Shown: in pieces, positions 45,841 to 55,137 of the stretch
Layout: each line of letters opens with the position of its first letter
Numbering within the stretch: position 1 is the stretch's first letter
Assembly: GCA_963828855.1 (NCBI GenBank)
Contig: CAWHGB010000008.1
Location: forward strand, 1-64,000
Source: CAVVEQ01 sp963828855
GTDB lineage: Bacteria > Chloroflexota > Anaerolineae > Anaerolineales > Anaerolineaceae
DNA length: 64,000 nt
Direction: 5' to 3'
The notes under the pieces: model-generated
What the model was told of the DNA's origin: nothing
The model's input: only the letters and a program-made list of their open reading frames with translations
The model's database searches: none
Translations under genes and position numbers: made by a program

Positions 45841-47611
45841 TCACATCGCTTTTGGGGCTGTGATGCCCATCAAACCCAGAGAATTAGCAATCGTCTGCCG
45901 TGCTGCTTCCACCAGCCGGATGCGCAGACTTCGACTTGGTTCCTCAGCCTGGAGAACGCGGCATTGTGTCTAAAAATCGTGGAAGCTCCTGGCGAGATCG
46001 TAAGCATAATTGGTCAGGTCCAGCGGTTTGAATTGATCCGCTGCGGATTTTATAACCTCCGGGAATCTGGATAGGATATTGATTAAATCCACTTCCGCCT
46101 CGGAGAGTTCAATACCATCCAGTTCAATACTTACCGGGAAAGTCTCCACATTTCTGAGAATACTGCATGCCCGCACGTGTGCATATTGAATAAATGGTGC
46201 AGCCTGCCCGTTGAAATCCAGGGCTGCTTCCCAATCGAATGTTACCACTTTTGTATTTTCGCGCGAGAGCATGGTGTATTTGACCGCACCGATCGCCACC
46301 GCACGCGAGATTTCCTGCTTTTGCTCTTCCGGCAGGGAAGGATTCTTCTCCTCCACCATCGCCCGTGCCCTGGAAGTAGCCTCTTTGATGAGATCTTCGA
46401 GCAGCACCACGGTCCCCTCCCGCGAAGCCATCACCACATTGCCTGGCAGGCTTACCAGCTCATACGGTATATGCTGGCACTGGCTGGCCCATGGGATACC
46501 CGGCCAGTTCGAGGGTCTTGAAAAGTTGGGTGAAATGCAGTGATTGACGCACATCCACAACGTATAACGACCGTTTCAAATCAGGATAATCACCAAATTT
46601 CTTTATTGCGAGCGCCAGGTCCTCGGTGGCGTAAAGCGCGGTGCCATCAGAGCGCAGGATGACAAACACGCGGTATTTTTCGCCGGTATTGCCCATAAGC
46701 TCATCCAGCTTAACCACCACCGCTCCGCCCTGGGCTCTTTCGTCAGTCGCGATCCCTTTCACGACCAATTCCTCTACCACACTCTGCCCGGCTTTCTCCA
46801 CCTCGCTGGGGAAGTAGTAAATATCGAAAGGAATATCCAGCATCCCATAGATCTGGCGGAAACCCTCCAGCGACCATTCGCGGGTTTCTTTCCACAGGGC
46901 AACCACCTCTTCCTCCCGCTGGTCCCAGCGGTTATAGAGCTGGCGCACCTCCGCTTCCAGCTCCGGCTCTTTTTCCAGGCGGTCGACTGCTTCTTTATAG
47001 AGTTCCCCCATCCAGCGGGTGATCTGCTTAGCAGGTTTTTCGCCCTGGTGATAATTTATGTAATTCCATAACCATTTCATCACGTGCAGACCGATATCGC
47101 CGGGATAGTTCGCGCGGATAACATCGTAACCTGCGGCATCGAGAAGCCTGCTAACAACATCCCCAAGAATTGCGCTGCGCAGATGGCCGACATGAAATGC
47201 CTTGTGCGTATTCGGCTGTGAGAATTCCACCATCACCTGCTCATGGCGTTTCGGACTTCTTCCGAAGGAATCCTTTTCAAGGAGAATCGTATCCAATACC
47301 TTCGTGGTGAAATCGATGGTGGAAAAATAAACATTCAGATAGCCGCGCACGGCTTCTATGCGCTCAAACCCGACAGGCAGTACGATTCCTTCCGCGATCG
47401 CGGCGGCAATTACCTGCGCGCGCTCCGCCACGCTTCGCGAATCGGAATCACTATTCTGACCTGCCGCAGATACGAAACAGGGAGATGGAAATGCCCCATT
47501 GACCGGCGAAGGGGATGGGTTTCCAGTTAAAGTCCGGTACCGGGAGTTGATGCGTTGCGCAAAAATCCCGGATGCCCTGCTCCAAAGCTGTTATTGTTCC
47601 TTCTCGAACAT
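45841..47611 (-). CDS. argS: Arginyl-tRNA synthetase (frameshifted, internal stop)
   Basis: Class Ia synthetase. The HIGH motif appears as AFHVGHLRSAILGDVVSRLL after SQPNTHK; FVILRSDGTALYATEDLALAIKKF is the usual KMSK-less catalytic part. Frames: 47451-47663, 46460-47431, 45970-46560, with indels near 47440 and 46510. ATG 47611 (MFEKEQ...) with one indel fits family starts better than the 47663 codon. An in-frame TAG at 45970-45972 interrupts ARSFHDF; the same frame resumes TQCRVLQAEEPSRS and LRIRLVEAARQTIANSLGL to TGA 45841-45843, the expected C-terminal anticodon-binding end. A tyrosine is usual at the TAG position, so TAC or TAT is likely the true codon. Confidence 0.94.
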
Positions 47612-47745
47612 GATCCCGTCTCCGGAAAAACCCTTCAGGTTTATTTGGTCCGATGATTCCCATTCTACTTGAAATTGAAAGCGGGAGAAATGAACTCCCG
47701 CTTAAGTGTGCTAAAACTGACCCCTCAAAGAGGGAGATTGATGGG

Positions 47746-48013
47746 TTATTTGGCCATCGCGGCGAGTCGTTTCATCAATCGGCTCTTACGCCGGGCGGCA
47801 TTGTTCTTGTGGATGATACCCTTCTGGGCGGCTCGATCCAGGGAAGCGAATGGCTGTCAGCGTCGCGGTTTGCGCAACGTCCTTGTCGCCTTTGACGATG
47901 GAAGTATTAGCCTTCGCCACCAGGGTGCGGGTACTGCCGCGGTAAACGCGGTTGTGGACGCGGCGTTTTTCATTCTGCCGGTTGCGTTTGATCTGTGAAC
48001 GAATGTTTGCCAA
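47746..48013 (-). CDS. rpsT: 30S ribosomal protein S20 (frameshifted)
   Basis: Primary 16S rRNA-binding protein. TTG start at 48013 behind GGAGGAG: ANIRSQIKRNRQNEKRRVHN, very typical S20. An extra C in GCCATTCGCTTCC near 47848 breaks the frame; without it the protein continues AIASLDRAAQKGIIHKNNAA then RRKSRLMKRLAAM to TAA 47746-47748, giving about 89 residues, the normal size. Stands alone between pgk and argS. Confidence 0.95.
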
Positions 48014-48096
48014 AGTTACTCCTCCAGATAATCTTGCTGAAACAACGAGGTGGAATTTTACTTGAAGGAACCGATTATGTCTAGGGTCAGTTGCTT

Positions 48097-48123
48097 GTAG
48101 GGCAAGGCTTCTACCTGCCCTAC
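48097..48123. repeat. REP-like palindrome
   Basis: GTAGGGCA (48097-48104) and TGCCCTAC (48116-48123) form a perfect 8-bp inverted repeat around AGGCTTCTACC, itself partly self-complementary (AGG/ACC). GTAGGG..CCCTAC palindromes are a common intergenic style in Chloroflexota genomes (from memory), so it may be a dispersed repeat; only one copy is in this window. Confidence 0.45.
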
Positions 48124-48140
48124 GAATAGCACTAGCAAAA

Positions 48141-48164
48141 GACCCCGTGGATCGATGCGGGGTC
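48141..48164 (-). terminator. Rho-independent terminator after pgk
   Basis: Minus strand GACCCCG/CGGGGTC (48158-48164 and 48141-48147) with a ten-base loop followed by TTTTGC. It lies 23 bases after the pgk stop and ends the gap-pgk unit. Confidence 0.8.
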
Positions 48165-48186
48165 TCATAAGATTCGAAATCAGAAT

Positions 48187-49365
48187 TTACTTATCCTGCA
48201 GCGCTGCCAGGCCGGGAAGTTCCAAACCTTCCAGCATTTCCAGCGAGGCGCCACCACCAGTGGAGATGTGGGTGATCTTATCAGCTACGCCGGATTTCTG
48301 CACCGCCGAGACGGATTCACCGCCGCCGATCACACTCACCGCATTGCTGGCTGCAATTTCCCTGGCAATGGCGAAGGTGCCTTCGGCAAATTTCGGGAAT
48401 TCAAAAACACCCATCGGTCCGTTCCAGACCACCGTGCCGGCTGTTTTGATCACTTTACCATAGGCTTCCACGGTATCTGGTCCGATATCCAGAATGCGCC
48501 AGCCTTCAGGGATTGGTCCGGCCTGGATGATCTTCTTCTGGGATTCGGCGTCGAATTTATCCCCGATGGCCACATCAACCGGCAGGCGCAATTTCGAACT
48601 ACCGGTTTTTAAGAGTTCCCGCGCGGTTTCGAGGGCTTCCTCTTCCACCAGCGAATCCGCCACCGGGTACCCTTGCGCCTTGAAGAAGGTATTCGCCATA
48701 CCTCCGCCGATCAGGATCACATCCGCCTTGCTGAGCAGGTTCTTGATCACGCCGATCTTATCGCTGATCTTGGCGCCGCCCAGGATTGCCACGAATGGCC
48801 GCTTTGGGATTGGCCACTGCTTCACCAAGGTATTTGATCTCTTTTTCCATCAGGAAGCCCGCCACACCCGGCAGAAAGCGCGCCACACCTTCGGTCGAGG
48901 AATGCGCACGGTGGGCAGTCCCAAAGGCATCATTCACGTAAACATCCGCCAGGGAAGCCATCTGCTTGGCCAGTTCCAGATCGTTCTTTTCCTCTTCCGG
49001 ATGGAAGCGGGTGTTTTCCAGCACCAGGATCTCCCCGAATTTGAGTTCTTTGGCTGCCTTCTCCGCTGCCGGTCCAACGCAATCTTCGGCAAATTTGACA
49101 TCCTTCCCCATCAGCTTTCCGAGGTGGTCAGCAACCGGCTTCAAGTGTGAAAGCCATATCCGGGCCACCCTTGGGGCGTCCCAGGTGGGAGCAGAGGATC
49201 ACCGCTGCGCCTTTATCCAGCAGGTACTGGATGGTCGGGATTGCAGCGCGGATGCGGGTATCATCTGACACCGTTGCCATCCTTCATGGGCACATTGAAA
49301 TCCACGCGAACCAAGACTTTCTTGTCCTTGAAATCCACATCCCGGATCGTTTTCTTGTTGAACAT
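48187..49365 (-). CDS. pgk: Phosphoglycerate kinase (frameshifted)
   Basis: Glycolytic ATP-forming kinase. ATG 49365 after GGGAGG gives MFNKKTIRDVDFKDKKVLVR then VDFNVPMKDG; a first indel near 49265 restores DDTRIRAAIPTIQYLLDKGA and AVILCSHLGRPKG. A second near 48790 links FLMEKEIKYLGEAVANP to RPFVAILGGAKISDKIGVIKNLL. The ATP-binding C-terminal motif TVVWNGPMGVFEFPKFAEGT and IGGGESVSAV followed by STGGGASLEMLEG are intact. About 392 residues. Second gene after gap. Confidence 0.96.
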
Positions 49366-49384
49366 CTTATCCTCCCGTCAAAAA

Positions 49385-49434
49385 ATTAAGAGATGCGCCA
49401 TCTGAACGAATTCGCATTCTCCAGAAAGCGCATC
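49385..49434 (-). terminator. Weak terminator/attenuator between gap and pgk
   Basis: On the minus strand GATGCGC (49428-49434) and GCGCATC (49392-49398) can pair across a 29-base loop and are followed by TCTTAATTTTTT. The long loop makes it a weak terminator; partial read-through would lower pgk relative to gap. Confidence 0.35.
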
Positions 49435-49455
49435 CATGGTTTCAAAAAATCCTGA

Positions 49456-50510
49456 TTAGAGTTTCTTTGCCAGCAGAGCGGCCAGGTCAGCAGTCCGGCA
49501 GCTATAACCCCATTCGTTGTCGTACCAGGCCACAACCTTGATCAGGTTGCCACCCATGACCATACTGGAGGGCAGGTCGACGATCGAGGAGCGCGGATCG
49601 CGCTTGAAATCGGTGGAGACCAGCGGGTCGCCATACTCGCCGCGGGTCACACCCAGGATGCCCTTCAAGGCGCCCTTTGCGGCTTCCTCAAAGACGGCGT
49701 TCAGTTCTTCCTTGGTGGTGGGTTTTTCAACCGTCGCGGTGAAATCCACGATCGAGACGGTCGGGGTCGGGACGCGCAGGGAATAGCCATCGAATTTCCC
49801 TTTCAGTTCCGGGATCACCAGGGCGATAGCCTTGGCAGCACCGGTGGTGGTGGGGATGATGTTCAAGCCGGCGGCGCGGGAGCGGCGCATTTCCTTCTTG
49901 TGACCCTGGTCGAGGATGACCTGGTCATTGGTGTAGGAATGGATGGTGCACATCACCGCGTTCAGGATGTTGAATTTATCGTGAACAACCTTGGCGGCCG
50001 GCGCCAGGCAGTTGGTGGTGCAGGATGCGTTGGAAAGCACATGGTGCTTGGCAGGATCGTACTTGGATTCATTCACGCCCAGCACGATGGTGATATCTTC
50101 GTTCTTGGCCGGGGCGGAAATGATAACCTTCTTAGCTCCGCCTTTTCAATGTGAACATTCGCGCCGGCTTTGCCTTTGGCCGGGTCGCCGATGGCATCGG
50201 TGAAGACACCGGTGGATTCAATGACGATCTCCACGCCCAGGTCGCCCCATTTGAGATTGCCGGGGTCTTTTTCAGCGAAGACTTTTACTTTCTTGCCATC
50301 CACGACGATATCGTTCTCGTCGACGGATACTTCCTTGCTCCAGGTTCCGTACGTGGAATCATATTTCAGCAGGTGAGCATTCTGCTTTGCGTCGAACAGA
50401 TCATTGACCGCCACCACTTCCAGCTCGTTGGGATAGAGTTCAGTGATCGTCTTGAAGACCAACCGGCCGATGCGGCCAAAACCATTGATACCAACTTTTA
50501 CCTTACCCAT
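49456..50510 (-). CDS. gap: Glyceraldehyde-3-phosphate dehydrogenase (frameshifted)
   Basis: NAD-dependent glycolytic dehydrogenase. MGKVKVGINGFGRIGRLVFK at ATG 50510 (GGAGG eight bases before). Catalytic Cys in VLSNASCTTNCLAPAAKVV; SYTNDQVILDQGHKKEMRRSRAA, NIIPTTTGAAKAIALVIPEL and KVVAWYDNEWGYS complete the family. One lost base at the T4 run 50143-50146 (minus strand AAAA should be AAAAA) shifts the frame between VHIEK and GGAKKVIISAPAKNEDITIV. About 338 residues. Leads gap-pgk and follows yvcK. Confidence 0.97.
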
Positions 50511-50574
50511 TGTTCATACCTCCGAGATTTTGTAAAATTTTACCATGAGAGGTTCATGGCGATTGCCATATTGA

Positions 50575-51915
50575 TTAGACATCCTTGCTCACCAGTGGGC
50601 CAGTCTTTTCCAGATACAGGTCCATGATGGCGGAGGTCAGCTTGCCCGAATCGTGCCGCCAGGGGTGCTCAAGATCCAGCAGATCCGTGGCATACACCTG
50701 GTATTCATCCGCCAGGTCATTTTCGGATTTGACCCATTGTACACCATGTGAAAGCCGCCCTTCGAAACGGTTGTTGATGATCATCAGGTCAAAAATGTTA
50801 ACCCCCAAATGCTCCTCCAGTACCTGGATATGCTTTTTGGCGGTGAATTTATCCGTTTCGCCCACCTGGGTGGCCACGTTACAAATATAGAATTTTAACG
50901 CCCGGCTGGAAAGCAGCGCAGCTTTCAAATCCGGCACAAGCAGGTTCGGCAGGATGCTCGTATAGAGGCTCCCAGGTCCGACCAGGATTAGATCGGCGGA
51001 AAGGATAGACTGTATCGCAGGCGGGTACCCGGTGGGATTATCCGGCTCGAGCCAAATCCTACGAATCGTTCCCCTGGCTTGGGGAATCTTGCTCTCCCCT
51101 TTTACGCGGGTTTCCGCTTGGTTTCCAACACTTTCCATATCTGCCACAAGGCGAACATCGTGTAGCGTGGAGGGCAGCACCTTTCCGCGAACCGCCAGCA
51201 CCCGCCCGGATTCCGCCACGGCTTCCTCAAAACTGCCCGTGATCTCGGTAAGCGCGGTGATCAACAAATTTCCCAGGGAGTGACCATTCAGCCCCATCTT
51301 CTCACCAAAACGGTATTGAAACACCTGGGAAAGCAGGGCTTCATCATCTGAGAGGGCTGCCAGGCAATTGCGGATATCCCCAGGTGGCAAAATCCCCAGA
51401 TTCTCGCGGATCGCGCCGGAGGAACCACCGTCATCCGCCACGGTAACCACCGCGGTCAGGTTGCTGGTCTGGGCCTTCATCCCCCGTAGCAGCGTGGATA
51501 ATCCGTTACCGCCACCGATGGTCACGATCTTCGGTCCCCGTTCCCTCTTACGGTAGTTGGAGATGGAATCGACCACCACCGTTCCGGAGGGGAGAAATGG
51601 TCGCAGGAGGGAGCGATTAAGCCCGGTAACACCCCAAATGAGGAAAGCTACCCCCATACCACCAAAAACAACCGCACGCAGGGTGCGGTCAAGGAATCGG
51701 AGCGATAGAAATGAAAATGCCGGCAGCCACCAGGTGGAGGGCGCAGTGCGGTATATATCCAGGATCAGGACAGCCAAACCCACGGCCAGCAGGGTGGTGC
51801 CGAACAGGATGAGGAAGATCCATCTCTTTATCCCGATACCCGGGGCTAACCAACGGAGCTGTCTGGAAAAGAAATTTCGAGTCTTCTCAAATATACCGGT
51901 TTGCCGTGACCGCAT
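50575..51915 (-). CDS. YvcK/GlmR-like gluconeogenesis factor with membrane N-terminus
   Basis: 446 residues, intact. Two or three N-terminal hydrophobic segments (RWIFLILFGTTLLAVGLAVLIL; LRAVVFGGMGVAFLIWGV) precede the CofD-like domain: PKIVTIGGGNGLSTLLRGMK, AVVTVADDGGSSGAIRENLGILPPGDIRNCLAAL, GHSLGNLLITAL, ILVGPGSLYTSILPNLLV. YvcK binds UDP-GlcNAc and steers carbon into cell-wall precursors in Bacillus and relatives; the membrane extension is a lineage feature. A strong promoter ends about ten bases before the ATG. Upstream of gap, consistent with a central-carbon role. Confidence 0.92.
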   Translation of the reverse strand: MRSRQTGIFEKTRNFFSRQLRWLAPGIGIKRWIFLILFGTTLLAVGLAVLILDIYRTAPSTWWLPAFSFLSLRFLDRTLRAVVFGGMGVAFLIWGVTGLNRSLLRPFLPSGTVVVDSISNYRKRERGPKIVTIGGGNGLSTLLRGMKAQTSNLTAVVTVADDGGSSGAIRENLGILPPGDIRNCLAALSDDEALLSQVFQYRFGEKMGLNGHSLGNLLITALTEITGSFEEAVAESGRVLAVRGKVLPSTLHDVRLVADMESVGNQAETRVKGESKIPQARGTIRRIWLEPDNPTGYPPAIQSILSADLILVGPGSLYTSILPNLLVPDLKAALLSSRALKFYICNVATQVGETDKFTAKKHIQVLEEHLGVNIFDLMIINNRFEGRLSHGVQWVKSENDLADEYQVYATDLLDLEHPWRHDSGKLTSAIMDLYLEKTGPLVSKDV

Positions 51916-51924
51916 GTCGTTTCC

Positions 51925-51953
51925 ATCATAGCAGTGAATAAACCTTGCGTCAA
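51925..51953 (-). promoter_or_regulatory. Promoter of yvcK (and perhaps gap-pgk)
   Basis: Minus strand TTGACG (51948-51953), 17-base spacer, TATGAT (51925-51930). Transcription would start near 51918, leaving almost no leader before ATG 51915. Confidence 0.72.
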
Positions 51954-52132
51954 CATTTCTCCTATCGCGAGGATAGAGATGACCGGAATATGTGCGGCTT
52001 TTTCTCCATTCCGGCTTTTCTGCCCATATTTGCTGGTGTATAATTTGATCACAGATCGCAAGCGTTACCCGCGTTTTAACAATTCACCGGTTTCGGAAGT
52101 ATGACTGACCACAATCAAAAGGAGGTTATCCT

Positions 52133-53500
52133 ATGGAACCGCTCAAGTTACCAGGTCCAAAAGCCAGGAAAATTATCGCACGTGATCATGCGGTAGTTTC
52201 TCCCTCTTACCCGCGGGGCTACCCATTCGTGATGGATCATGGAAAAGGTACCGAAGTGTGGGATGTTGATGGCAACCGTTTCCTTGATTTCGCCGCCGGG
52301 ATCGCAGTAGTCTCCACCGGTCACAGCCACCCCCAGGTGGTGAAAGCCATCCAGCAGCAAGCCGAAAAATTCATCCACATCTCCTCCGATTATTACCACA
52401 CCCTTTGGGTGGAATTATCCGAATACCTGGATCGGATCACTCCCTTCGATGACCCGGCTGTCACTTTCCTGACCAATTCCGGGACGGAGAGCGTGGAAAC
52501 TGCCATCAAACTAGCCCGGCATGCCACCGGTCGAACCCAATTCATTGGATTCACCGGCGGATTCCACGGGCGGACGATGGGAGCGGTATCCTTTACCGCC
52601 AGTAAATCCACTTATCACCGCGGCTTCTTCCCATTGATGAGTGGTGTCACCCACGTCCCCTACCCCGACCCTTATCGCCCGGTTCTCGTTTCCAAACCGG
52701 GGGAGGATTATGGTCAAACGGTTGTCAGGTACATCGAAGAGGAAGTGTTCCAGCGGAATATTCCCCCGGAAGAGGTGGCGGGTATCCTGGTGGAACCCAT
52801 CCAGGGGGAAGGTGGTTATATCGTCCCCCCGGCGGGGTTTTTCCCTGCGCTTCGTGAGCTTTGCGATCGTCATGGCATCTTGCTCATCGCGGATGAGGTT
52901 CAATGTGGCATGGGTCGCACGGGTAAATGGTGGGCGATCGAACACCTGGGAGCCGAACCTGATATCTTGACCTCCGCCAAGGGGATCGCATCCGGTGTTC
53001 CCCTCGGCGCAGCCATTGCAAAGAAAAAATATGTCACGTGGCCCAAAGGCGCTCACGGGAATACCTATGGCGGCAACCCCATTGCCTGTGCCGCTGCGCT
53101 GGCTACCCTGGATCTGATTGAAAACGAATATATGGATAATGCCGCGGAAACCGGCCGCTACACCCTCGAAATCCTCACCGATATGGCCAAGCGGCACCCA
53201 TCCATCGGCTGCGTCCGCGGCATCGGACTGATGATCGGCGTGGAATTTGTAAAGGATTTTGAAAAACGCGAACCGGCAACTGCCCTGAGGGATAAGATCG
53301 TCGATCTCTGCTTCGAGCGCGGGCTGCTCACCCTCGGGTGCGGCCGCAGCGTCATTCGTTTTTCGCCTCCCCTGAGCACCACCCGGGCGGAGATCGAGGA
53401 AGGTCTCGGGATTTTCGAGGATGCCCTCACCAAAGCCGGGAACGGGGTTTACCCCATGATCGAAGAAGAGATCCCGGTGGATAACCTGGTCGACCTTTAA
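52133..53500 (+). CDS. Class III PLP aminotransferase (4-aminobutyrate/acetylornithine type)
   Basis: 455 residues, intact, strong GGAGG before ATG 52133. FAAGIAVVSTGHSHPQVVKAIQ, FLTNSGTESVETAIKLARHATGR, FTGGFHGRTMGAVSFTASK, EPIQGEGGYIVPP, LIADEVQCGMGRTGKWWAIEH, PLP lysine in TSAKGIASGVPLGA, and HGNTYGGNPIACAAALATL. It most resembles GabT-like omega-aminotransferases; exact amino donor not determinable. Followed directly by the histidine kinase gene (TAATG overlap), an uncommon partner. Confidence 0.92.
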   Translation: MEPLKLPGPKARKIIARDHAVVSPSYPRGYPFVMDHGKGTEVWDVDGNRFLDFAAGIAVVSTGHSHPQVVKAIQQQAEKFIHISSDYYHTLWVELSEYLDRITPFDDPAVTFLTNSGTESVETAIKLARHATGRTQFIGFTGGFHGRTMGAVSFTASKSTYHRGFFPLMSGVTHVPYPDPYRPVLVSKPGEDYGQTVVRYIEEEVFQRNIPPEEVAGILVEPIQGEGGYIVPPAGFFPALRELCDRHGILLIADEVQCGMGRTGKWWAIEHLGAEPDILTSAKGIASGVPLGAAIAKKKYVTWPKGAHGNTYGGNPIACAAALATLDLIENEYMDNAAETGRYTLEILTDMAKRHPSIGCVRGIGLMIGVEFVKDFEKREPATALRDKIVDLCFERGLLTLGCGRSVIRFSPPLSTTRAEIEEGLGIFEDALTKAGNGVYPMIEEEIPVDNLVDL

Positions 53501-55059
53501 TGCTGCCGGATTTCCGAGTACGCCAACGCGATTACCTGCTGGAGATCACCCGGGCGCTTACCCAAGACCTTGACCTGGATCGTCTCCTGGGGCGTATCCT
53601 GGGCATATCCATCGAAATGCTCTCCGGAATGGGCGGCTTAATCGCCCTGCGCTCGGAGGATGGAAAATGGCAGATTCAGGTCTCGCAGGGGCTTGCCCCT
53701 TCATTTCTGGAATTTCTGAATCCTTCTCTCGCCGAGATCCCTGCGGAAAACATCGCCACCCAAAACGAGCTGCCCGGGCTGGGAAGGCGAATGAACGAGC
53801 TCGCCGAAGCTGCCAGCATGGGCAGAATCACCAGTGTTGGACTGGCCCTGATGACGCGCCAGAAGGTGCTGGGGGGAATTTTTATCTTTCGAAATATTCC
53901 GGGGTTATTTTCCACTAACGATCGGGCATTGCTTGCCAGTTTTGCCGACCAGGCTGCCATCGCGGTGCAGAACGCCCAGCTCTACCAGCAGAGCCTGAAC
54001 GAAACCCTCCGTACCAAAGCGCTTATTGAAAATGCCGCAGATGGAATTTTGATCCTCGATCCGGATCTGACCATCACCCTGGCGAATGCTGCCCTTACCC
54101 GCATGATCCCTGGTAGTCTACCCGTGATCGGAAAGACTCATTCCGAAGTGATCCGATGGTCAAAAAAACCGGATTCACTGCAGCTCGAGGAAGCGATCGC
54201 TGGCGGTTGGCCACTAACCCCCAATGCCACACTCTATGTAGAAGGTGACCTGCTTTGTGATGGAACGGATTCCCTCCCCCTCCCCATAGGTATCACCTAC
54301 GCCCCCATGCTCTCGCCTTCAGGAGTGCTCCAGAGTATCATCGCCACTGTGCGGGATATTTCCCATTTCCGGGAAGCGGAAGAGCTAAAAAGTACCTTCA
54401 TTTCAATCGTCAGCCATGAACTGAAAACCCCGGTTGCCCTGATCAAAGGCTACGTCAGCACCCTGCGTCGCGATGATGCCAGCTGGGACCCCCGGGTTGT
54501 CGATGAAAGCCTGAAGGTAATCGAGGAGGAAGCTGACCACTTGGGCGATCTTATCGAGGATCTGCTGGACGCATCCCGGTTGCAGGCAAATAGCGTCTCC
54601 TTGAAAAAGACTGAGGTCTTTTTGCCAGAAATGATTGATCGCCTGGAGAAACGATTCCAGACGCAAACTTCGCAGCATCAGCTTTCCCGGGAATTTACGC
54701 CTGAGTTCCCGGTGGTGATCGTGGACGAAAAGCGGATGGAACAGGTGATAACGAACCTTCTATCGAACGCGATAAAATACGCTCCCAGGGGAGGGATCGT
54801 AGTTGAAGGGCATGTCAATAACCTTAACGCGATCATCTGTGTAAGCGACGAAGGTCCGGGAATCAATCCAGAGGATCTTCCCCATATTTTCGACCGTTTC
54901 TACCGCGGTCCGGGCCAAGCTCGCAAGACCAAAGGCGCCGGCTTGGGGCTGTACCTTGCAAAAGCCATCATTGAAGCACATGGTGGAAAGATCTGGGTGG
55001 ATAGCGGTATAGTGGATGGCGCGAGGATCTGTTTTTCGATTCCCTTGAATCCCCAGTAA
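53500..55059 (+). CDS. GAF-PAS sensor histidine kinase
   Basis: 519 residues, no membrane span. GAF domain (about 15-165; LDRLLGRILGISIEMLSGMGGLIALR to FADQAAIAVQNAQLYQQ), PAS domain (about 175-290; ADGILILDPDLTITLANAALTRM), HisKA with His306 in SIVSHELKTPVALIKGYVST, and HATPase: N-box ITNLLSNAIKYAP, G1 DEGPGIN, F-box IFDRFYRG, G2 GAGLGLYLAKAIIEAHGG. No response regulator is adjacent. Start overlaps the aminotransferase stop by one base, so the two are translationally coupled. Confidence 0.94.
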   Translation: MLPDFRVRQRDYLLEITRALTQDLDLDRLLGRILGISIEMLSGMGGLIALRSEDGKWQIQVSQGLAPSFLEFLNPSLAEIPAENIATQNELPGLGRRMNELAEAASMGRITSVGLALMTRQKVLGGIFIFRNIPGLFSTNDRALLASFADQAAIAVQNAQLYQQSLNETLRTKALIENAADGILILDPDLTITLANAALTRMIPGSLPVIGKTHSEVIRWSKKPDSLQLEEAIAGGWPLTPNATLYVEGDLLCDGTDSLPLPIGITYAPMLSPSGVLQSIIATVRDISHFREAEELKSTFISIVSHELKTPVALIKGYVSTLRRDDASWDPRVVDESLKVIEEEADHLGDLIEDLLDASRLQANSVSLKKTEVFLPEMIDRLEKRFQTQTSQHQLSREFTPEFPVVIVDEKRMEQVITNLLSNAIKYAPRGGIVVEGHVNNLNAIICVSDEGPGINPEDLPHIFDRFYRGPGQARKTKGAGLGLYLAKAIIEAHGGKIWVDSGIVDGARICFSIPLNPQ

Positions 55060-55091
55060 GCCAAGATAATTCCCACTCTCGAAAACCCGGA

Positions 55092-55100
55092 TGGTATAAT
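55092..55100 (+). promoter_or_regulatory. Extended -10 promoter of the CpXC gene
   Basis: TGGTATAAT matches the extended -10 consensus, the same form as upstream of prfA; no good -35. Start would be near 55107, about 30 bases before ATG 55138. Confidence 0.55.
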
Positions 55101-55137
55101 CGCGGGGTATTTCATCCTTTCAACAAAGAGAAACCCC

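Noticed and set aside
52039..52044. TATAAT upstream of the aminotransferase as promoter
   Set aside because: No acceptable -35 at 16-18 bases and no TGn extension; too weak to list.
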